DNA from: an uncultured Clostridium sp.
GTDB taxonomy: Bacteria; Bacillota; Clostridia; TANB77; CAG-508
Length of the DNA: 11,198 nt
Direction: 5' to 3'
NCBI GenBank assembly: GCA_900555085.1
Contig: USJU01000046.1
Span: forward strand, 1 to 11,198
Position 1 is the stretch's first letter. Each line of letters starts with the position of its first letter. The position numbers and the translations under genes were made by a program. Shown one piece after another: positions 5,887 through 11,198 of this stretch. The notes under the pieces are model-generated. The model was not told the origin of the DNA. It saw only the letters and a list, made by a program, of their open reading frames with translations, and did not search any database.

Positions 5887-6635
5887 TGCCAAATGTATTA
5901 ACACTAGAAACAAATAAATATGCAATAAAAATAGATAATTTCGAAGGACCATTAGACTTATTATGTCATTTAATAGATAAAAACAAAATGAACATATACG
6001 ATATAAAAATAAGTGATATAACAGACCAATACATAGATTACTTAAATGAAATGGAAAGATTAAACCTAGAAATAGCAAGTGAATTTTTAGTAATGGCATC
6101 AACACTTATCTTATTAAAATCTAAAAGCTTATTACCAAAACAAGTAGAAGACGAGGAAGAAATTACAGAAGAAGAGTTAATAAGAAGAATTATAGAATAT
6201 AAAAAATATAAAGAAATAATAAAAAAATTTAAAGAACAATATGAAAACAGTGGAGATAGATTATACGGAGTAAGAGAAGAAATACAATTGCCAAAACAAA
6301 AACTAGAAAAAGAATATAACAAAGAAATAATACCAGAGTTATATAAAAAATTAATAGAAAGAAATGAGCAAAAGAAAAATCAAAATGCAAAAAACATAGA
6401 AAAAATAGCAATATCAGAAAGTTACAGTGTAGGAAGCAAAGTAAAAGAAATGTTTAAAGTATTAATAAGGCAAAAAAAGTTTGTATTTAATAAATTATTT
6501 TCAATAAAAGAACACAACAAACAAGAAGTAGTAACAGCATTTTCAGGAATGCTAGAAATGTCAAGAAGAAGTAAAGTAACAACAACTCAAGAAGAAGTAT
6601 TTGGAGATATATTAGTAGAAAAAATAAAAAAGTAA
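5886..6635 (+). CDS. scpA: Segregation and condensation protein ScpA
   Basis: This 249-residue protein is the kleisin subunit of the SMC-ScpAB condensin, which loops and segregates the chromosome. The N-terminal SMC-neck-binding region is clear: KIDNFEGPLDLLCHLIDKNK (15-34), IYDIKISDITDQYIDYL (37-53), and the long helix IASEFLVMASTLILLKSKSLL (63-83). A Lys/Glu-rich middle follows, then the C-terminal winged helix (about 186-246: VKEMFKVLI, EVVTAFSGMLEMSR, VFGDIL). Its length is usual for the family. The ATG overlaps the recX stop by one base. The partner gene scpB, normally next in line, is absent here: a terminator and polC follow instead. scpB and smc must lie elsewhere if the complex is complete. 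Confidence 0.93.
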   Translation: MPNVLTLETNKYAIKIDNFEGPLDLLCHLIDKNKMNIYDIKISDITDQYIDYLNEMERLNLEIASEFLVMASTLILLKSKSLLPKQVEDEEEITEEELIRRIIEYKKYKEIIKKFKEQYENSGDRLYGVREEIQLPKQKLEKEYNKEIIPELYKKLIERNEQKKNQNAKNIEKIAISESYSVGSKVKEMFKVLIRQKKFVFNKLFSIKEHNKQEVVTAFSGMLEMSRRSKVTTTQEEVFGDILVEKIKK

Positions 6636-6668
6636 AAAAGTTGTCATTTTCATTGGCAACTTTTTTTT
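6634..6668 (+). terminator. Rho-independent terminator after scpA
   Basis: GTTGTCA (6640-6646) pairs with TGGCAAC (6654-6660), with one wobble, extended by A-T pairs between the A-run (6634-6639) and the eight T at 6661-6668. It begins within the scpA stop codon. Because it has A-runs before and T-runs after, it could work in both directions. Confidence 0.8.
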
Positions 6669-6681
6669 ATTGTGATAAAAT
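6653..6681 (+). promoter_or_regulatory. Candidate polC promoter overlapping the scpA terminator
   Basis: TTGGCA (6653-6658) lies within the 3' arm of the terminator and is 17 bases from TAAAAT (6676-6681). Transcription would start near 6688, leaving a short leader with GGGAGG at 6692-6697 ahead of the ATG at 6705. It is the only plausible promoter in the 69-base gap. Confidence 0.45.
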
Positions 6682-6704
6682 ACTTTAAAATGGGAGGAAA
6701 ATAA

Positions 6705-9700
6705 ATGGCAACAATAAAAGCAATGAATGAGACATTTAAAGATTTTAAATTTGAAGATAATTTAGAAAATGCAAAAATACTAAATATGAAGTTGTACAAA
6801 AGAAAAAATACATTGGTGTTAGATTTAGAATCAGAAGAATTTGTAAAACTTAAATCAATTGCTATATTTGAAGCCTTTGTTAGTGAAAGATTTAGAATTG
6901 AACACACATGGATAAATATGCACTATGGAGAAGTTGTAAAAATTCCAAGTATAGAAGATGATTGGAAAAATATAATGGCATTACTTGCAAGAAAATATCC
7001 AATTGCAAGGCAATTACTTGCAAATGCTAATTTAGAAGTAGAAGGAAATAAACTAAATGTATATTTAACAATGAAAGGTGCAGATTTTTTAAATGCTAGA
7101 GGATTAAATGTAGTTCTGGAAAAATTAATAGATAGCTTATATATGAAAAAATACAAAGTAATATATACAGAAAGAATTTCAGAAGAGACTCTAAAAATAT
7201 TAGAACAACGAAAAAAACATTTAGAAGATATGGCATTAGAGCAAGTTGCATCTTCAATAAATATTGAAAAAATTGAAGAGAATAAAGTACATAAAAAACA
7301 AAACAATAAGACAAATGAAAATAAAACAAAGGAAAAAGAAACAAAGCAGGTTCCTCAAAACGATTATGTTCCAGCTCCACCACCTCCAATGCCAGAGGAG
7401 AATACACCTCTAATATTAGGAAGAAATATGAACATAAGAGAAGAGCTTGTTAAAGTAGAAGATATTGGAGTAGATACTGGAAAGTTAAGTTTAGAAGGAG
7501 AAGTAATAAATACAGATTCAAGAGAGTTAAAAAGTGGTAAATGGCTTGTTATGTTTGATGTATATGATGGAACAAGTACAATAACTTGTAAAGCCTTTGT
7601 ACCGGGAGAAAGAGGAGCAGAAGTATTAAAGAAAATACAAAGTGCAAAAGGAGTAAAAATAGAAGGAACAGCACAGTTTGATCCATTTGCAAAAGAACTT
7701 GGAGTTATAGCAAATACAATAATAGAAACACCAGGAAGAAAAAAACAAGAAAGAATGGATTTAGCAGAAGAAAAAAGAGTAGAGCTACATATGCATACTC
7801 AAATGAGCCAAATGGATGCAATGACATCTGCAACAGATTTAATAAAAAGAGCTATGAAATGGGGAATGAAATCTATTGCAATTACAGACCATGGAGTTGT
7901 ACAAGCCTTTCCAGAAGCACACAAACTTTTAGGTAGAGATAACAAAGATATGAAAATTATATATGGTGTTGAAGCATATTTAGTACCAGATAGAGTTCCA
8001 ACAATTTCATTCTCTAAAGGGCAAGATATAGATACAACATATTGTGTATTTGACTTAGAAACAACGGGACTTTCATATAGAACAGAAAAAATAACAGAAA
8101 TAGGAATAATGAAGATTAAAGGTGGAGAAGTAATAGATACATTTTCTTGTTTCGTAAACCCTGAGAAACATATACCAGAAAAGGTTACAGAAGTTACAAA
8201 TATTACAGATGATATGGTAAAAGATGCTGAAACAATAGAAAAAGTATTACCAAAAGTTCTAGAGTTCTTTGGAGATTCTGTACTTGTTGCACATAATGCA
8301 GATTTCGATATTGGATTTTTAAAACACAATGCAAAAATTTTAGGATATGAGTTAAATAATACTTATTTAGATACACTTAAACTTGCAAAAATGCTATTTC
8401 CAAATTATAAGAAGTACAAGCTAGGAATAATTGCAGAAAACTTAGGAATAAAAGTAGAAGTAGCACATAGAGCTTTAGATGATGTTGATACAACAGTTAA
8501 AGTATTTAATGTAATGATAGATATGTTAAAGGAAAAAGGTGCAAAAACAATAGATGATATAGACATTGTAGGACCAGATAAAGAAGCAGAAAAACAATCA
8601 TATAAAAAATTACCATCATACCATGCTATAATACTTGCAAAAAATTATGTAGGACTAAAAAATTTATATAAATTAGTTTCATTATCTCATTTGCACTATT
8701 TTTACAGAAAACCACGTATATTAAAAAGTTTGTATAAAAAATATTCAGAAGGTCTTATACTAGGAAGTGCTTGCGAAGCGGGAGAATTGTATCAAGCAAT
8801 AGAAAGAGGAAAAACAGATGAAGAGATAGAAGAAATTGCAAGAGATTATGACTATTTAGAAATTCAACCAATAGGAAACAATGCCTTTTTAGTTAGAAAT
8901 GGTGTAGTTGCAGACGATGAGGCGCTAAGAGATATAAACAGAAAAATAGTAGAATTGGGAGAAAAACTAGGTAAACTAGTAGTTGCAACTTGTGATGTTC
9001 ACTTTATGGACCCACAAGATGAAATATATAGAAGAATTCTGGAGGCAGGGCAAGGATATGCAGATGCAGATTTACAAGCACCTTTATACTTAAGAACAAC
9101 AAATGAAATGCTTGAAGAATTCCAATACTTAGGACCAGAAAAAGCATATGAAGTTGTTGTAAAAAACACAAATAAAATAAGTGATATGTGTGAAAGAATA
9201 AGCCCAATATCACCTGAAAAATGTCCTCCACACATACCGGGTTGTGAGGATGAAATAAAAAATATAGCATATAGTAAAGCTCACGAATTATATGGAGAAC
9301 AATTACCAGAAATAGTACAAGAAAGACTAGATAAAGAATTAAATTCAATTATAAAAAATGGTTTCTCCGTTATGTATATAATTGCGCAGAAATTAGTTTG
9401 GAAGTCAAACGAAGATGGATATATAGTTGGTTCAAGAGGTTCAGTTGGTTCATCATTTGTTGCAAATATGACAGGTATAACAGAAGTTAATTCTCTGCCA
9501 GCACATTATAGATGTCCAAATTGTAAATATTCAGATTTTACAGATTATGGATGTAAAAATGGATTCGACTTACCAGATAAAAATTGTCCAAAATGTGGAC
9601 ATAGATTAGATAAAGATGGAATGGATATACCATTTGAAACATTCCTTGGATTTAATGGAGATAAAGAGCCAGATATAGACTTAAACTTCTCTGGAGAATA

Positions 9701-10283
9701 TCAAGCAAAAGCACATAAATATACAGAAGTAATATTTGGAAAAGGAACAACATTTAAAGCTGGAACCGTTGGTACAGTTGCAGAAAAAACTGCATATGGT
9801 TATGTAAAAAAATATTATGAAGAAAGACAAATACCTGTAAGTAGTGCTGAAATAAATAGAGTTTCAAAAGGTTGTGTTGGAATTAAAAGAACAACAGGAC
9901 AGCACCCTGGAGGAATTATAGTTGTTCCAAAAGGTAGAGAAATATATGAATTCACACCAGTGCAACATCCTGCGGATGATCCAAATTCAGATATTATAAC
10001 AACACACTTTGATTACCACTCAATAGATCAAAACTTATTGAAACTAGATATACTAGGACACGATGATCCAACAATGATAAGAATGCTATTTGATATAACC
10101 GGAAAAGATCCTACAAAAGTACCATTAGATGATAAAGAAACAATGTCTATATTTAGTTCAACAAAGGCTTTAGGAGTTACACCTGACCAAATACATTCAG
10201 AAGTAGGAAGCTTTGGAATACCAGAGTTTGGAACAAAATTCGTAAGACGGAATGTTAGTAGATACAAAACCAACTACATTTGA
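6705..10283 (+). CDS. polC: DNA polymerase III alpha subunit PolC, N-terminal part (frameshifted)
   Basis: This is PolC, the replicative DNA polymerase of low-GC Gram-positives, up to residue 1182. The last ten residues are out of frame. Domains in order: N-terminal domain (1-170); an Asn/Lys-rich linker ending PAPPPPMPEE (about 185-232); an OB fold (about 260-342); the first half of the PHP domain with ELHMHT (360-365) and ITDHG (393-397); an inserted DEDDh proofreading exonuclease with FDLETTG (449-455, Asp450 and Glu452), HNADFD (530-535) and HRALDD (588-593); the rest of PHP; then the polymerase core. The core shows GSRGSVGSSF (909-918), four zinc-ligand cysteines (937, 940, 950, 964), the catalytic pair Asp990 and Asp992 in EPDIDLNFSGEYQ, and the third Asp1115 in KLDILGHDDPT. 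After GTKFVRR (1176-1182) the frame shifts and stops at TGA 10281-10283. The ribosome site is GGGAGG at 6692-6697. The remainder lies in 10252-11115. Confidence 0.95.
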   Translation: MATIKAMNETFKDFKFEDNLENAKILNMKLYKRKNTLVLDLESEEFVKLKSIAIFEAFVSERFRIEHTWINMHYGEVVKIPSIEDDWKNIMALLARKYPIARQLLANANLEVEGNKLNVYLTMKGADFLNARGLNVVLEKLIDSLYMKKYKVIYTERISEETLKILEQRKKHLEDMALEQVASSINIEKIEENKVHKKQNNKTNENKTKEKETKQVPQNDYVPAPPPPMPEENTPLILGRNMNIREELVKVEDIGVDTGKLSLEGEVINTDSRELKSGKWLVMFDVYDGTSTITCKAFVPGERGAEVLKKIQSAKGVKIEGTAQFDPFAKELGVIANTIIETPGRKKQERMDLAEEKRVELHMHTQMSQMDAMTSATDLIKRAMKWGMKSIAITDHGVVQAFPEAHKLLGRDNKDMKIIYGVEAYLVPDRVPTISFSKGQDIDTTYCVFDLETTGLSYRTEKITEIGIMKIKGGEVIDTFSCFVNPEKHIPEKVTEVTNITDDMVKDAETIEKVLPKVLEFFGDSVLVAHNADFDIGFLKHNAKILGYELNNTYLDTLKLAKMLFPNYKKYKLGIIAENLGIKVEVAHRALDDVDTTVKVFNVMIDMLKEKGAKTIDDIDIVGPDKEAEKQSYKKLPSYHAIILAKNYVGLKNLYKLVSLSHLHYFYRKPRILKSLYKKYSEGLILGSACEAGELYQAIERGKTDEEIEEIARDYDYLEIQPIGNNAFLVRNGVVADDEALRDINRKIVELGEKLGKLVVATCDVHFMDPQDEIYRRILEAGQGYADADLQAPLYLRTTNEMLEEFQYLGPEKAYEVVVKNTNKISDMCERISPISPEKCPPHIPGCEDEIKNIAYSKAHELYGEQLPEIVQERLDKELNSIIKNGFSVMYIIAQKLVWKSNEDGYIVGSRGSVGSSFVANMTGITEVNSLPAHYRCPNCKYSDFTDYGCKNGFDLPDKNCPKCGHRLDKDGMDIPFETFLGFNGDKEPDIDLNFSGEYQAKAHKYTEVIFGKGTTFKAGTVGTVAEKTAYGYVKKYYEERQIPVSSAEINRVSKGCVGIKRTTGQHPGGIIVVPKGREIYEFTPVQHPADDPNSDIITTHFDYHSIDQNLLKLDILGHDDPTMIRMLFDITGKDPTKVPLDDKETMSIFSSTKALGVTPDQIHSEVGSFGIPEFGTKFVRRNVSRYKTNYI
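10248..10254 (+). other. polC: Frameshift site in polC (one extra base)
   Basis: Up to CGG (10248-10250, Arg1182) frame 0 encodes a normal PolC. From ATG (10252-10254) the +1 frame continues the same protein as MLVDTKPTTFDEL. One surplus base near 10249-10252 accounts for the break. CGG occurs as an in-frame codon nowhere else that I could find in the window, while CGA does occur, so an extra G turning CGA-ATG into CGG-AATG is the simplest account. An extra A is equally possible from the bases alone. No classical slippery heptamer, stop codon or ribosome site sits at the junction. Confidence 0.85.
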
Positions 10284-11115
10284 TGAACTTATTCGTATTT
10301 CTGGACTTTCACATGGTACAGACGTGTGGCTTAACAATGCTCAAAGCTTAATAGAAGCAGGAACAATAAAACTGGACGAAGCAATATGTTGTAGGGACGA
10401 TATAATGATATATCTAATAAAACAAGGACTAGAACCACAACCATCATTTAAAATAATGGAAGCTGTACGTAAAGGAAAAGTTGCAAAAGGAAAGGAACCA
10501 AAGTGGCCAGAATATGAGCAAATGATGAAAGATAACAATGTACCAGAATGGTATATAGATTCATGTAAAAAAATAAAATACATGTTCCCAAAGGCCCATG
10601 CCGCAGCATATGTAACAAATGCATTTAGAATTGCATGGTTTAAGGTACACGAGCCAAAAGCGTATTACACAGCATATTTTACAATTAGAGCAGATGAGTT
10701 TGATAGTGATATAATGTGTCATGGAGAAGAAAGAGTAAAAAACAAAATGAAAGAAATAGACCTACTAGGAAATGGTGCTACAGTAAAAGAAAAAAATATG
10801 TATGCAATATTAGAATTGGTATTAGAAATGTATGAAAGAGGAATAAACTTCTTGCCAATGGATTTATATAAATCACATAGTACAAAATTTGTAATGGAAG
10901 AAGACGGAATACGTCCACCATTAAATAGTATACCAGGACTTGGAACAGTTGCAGCAGAAGGAATAGAAAAAGCAAAAAAAGATGGTAAATTTATGTGTAT
11001 AGATGATTTACAACAACGTTCAGGAGTAGGAAAATCTGTAATAGAAATGTTAAAAAATGCAGGATGCTTAAAAGGAATGACACAAAGTAATCAAATGTCT
11101 TTCTTTGAATTTTAA
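10252..11115 (+). CDS. polC: DNA polymerase III PolC, C-terminal part (second frame)
   Basis: These 287 residues continue PolC in the +1 frame, and the join gives 1469 residues, close to the family's usual 1430-1470. They contain the fingers and duplex-binding region: ISGLSHGTDVWLNNAQ (16-31), the KYMFPKAHAAAYVTNAFRI block (109-127), the helix-hairpin-helix LNSIPGLGTVAAEGI (224-238), and RSGVGKSVIEML (256-267). The extreme C-terminus, NQMSFFEF (280-287), carries a QMSFF sequence like the clamp-binding motif (QLSLF type) at the end of other PolC proteins. The ATG at 10252 has no Shine-Dalgarno sequence and is an internal methionine of PolC, so this piece is probably not translated independently. 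The motifs remain intact after the break, arguing against long-standing decay. Confidence 0.93.
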   Translation: MLVDTKPTTFDELIRISGLSHGTDVWLNNAQSLIEAGTIKLDEAICCRDDIMIYLIKQGLEPQPSFKIMEAVRKGKVAKGKEPKWPEYEQMMKDNNVPEWYIDSCKKIKYMFPKAHAAAYVTNAFRIAWFKVHEPKAYYTAYFTIRADEFDSDIMCHGEERVKNKMKEIDLLGNGATVKEKNMYAILELVLEMYERGINFLPMDLYKSHSTKFVMEEDGIRPPLNSIPGLGTVAAEGIEKAKKDGKFMCIDDLQQRSGVGKSVIEMLKNAGCLKGMTQSNQMSFFEF

Positions 11116-11156
11116 ATTTTATTATATTGATCATTATATATTTATTATAAAAATTA

Positions 11157-11195
11157 ATGTCAGATGTTGTAGGGGTCGGAGTCCCCGACGACCCG
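11157..11195 (+). repeat. Intergenic GC-rich repeat, copy 3
   Basis: ATGTCAGATGTT (11157-11168) is followed by GTAGGGGTCGG (11169-11179) and AGTCCCCGACGACCCG (11180-11195). GGGTCG pairs with CGACCC. Over 39 bases it differs from copy 1 at five positions, mostly ones that keep pairing possible. It lies 41 bases after the polC stop; the intervening bases are almost pure A/T and contain no ordinary terminator, so the repeat may be the first strong RNA hairpin after polC. The element may continue past the end of the window. Confidence 0.8.
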
Positions 11196-11198
11196 ATA

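Noticed and set aside
7799..9348. Other minus-strand open frames inside polC
   Set aside because: They lie wholly within well-supported PolC coding sequence and have low-complexity translations.
10252..10254. Independent translation start for a split PolC C-terminal subunit
   Set aside because: The ATG has no Shine-Dalgarno sequence and is an internal residue of the joined protein, so a simple indel is the better explanation.

Overview
The window is about 70% A+T with strong Shine-Dalgarno sites and a typical Firmicutes gene set (RecA, RecX, ScpA, SpoVS, YmdB and the Gram-positive replicase PolC). This points to an anaerobic, Clostridia-like Firmicute, perhaps an uncultivated gut lineage. 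The taxonomic guess rests on composition and gene content only. All genes are on the + strand and look chromosomal. I see no phage, plasmid, transposase, CRISPR, tRNA or rRNA gene.

Layout. Positions 1-181 are intergenic and carry a large interrupted inverted repeat (11-64). A putative operon follows: an exported/membrane protein with a DUF5684-like C-terminus (182-991), then the phosphodiesterase YmdB (1015-1791). spoVS (1923-2186) follows with its own promoter and a good terminator. Next come a GC-rich repeat copy (2258-2296) and a solitary, membrane-anchored family 5 peptide-binding protein (2379-3980) with a clear promoter. recA (4068-5111) has a near-consensus promoter. The 349-base gap 5112-5460 between recA and recX is unusually rich: a perfect-spacing sigma-A promoter, a structured ~108-nt putative small RNA ending in an 11-bp terminator, two tandem divergent copies of the intergenic repeat, and a second small terminator-like hairpin. 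recX (5461-5886) overlaps scpA (5886-6635) by one base. A terminator follows whose 3' arm doubles as the likely -35 of polC.

polC starts at 6705 and ends at 11115, but it is split by one extra base near 10249-10252. Frame 0 ends at 10283 and the remaining 287 residues continue in the +1 frame from 10252. Joined, they give 1469 residues with every expected PolC domain and a C-terminal clamp-binding motif. The last bases hold another repeat copy (11157-11195).

Themes are recombination and chromosome maintenance (RecA, its modulator RecX, condensin subunit ScpA, replicase PolC) and developmental regulation (YmdB, SpoVS). The coding content is mostly ordinary core genome. The best candidates for something undescribed are the recA-recX intergenic RNA, the modular GC-rich repeat family, the 5' structured element, and the polC frameshift, which is most likely an error but should be checked.
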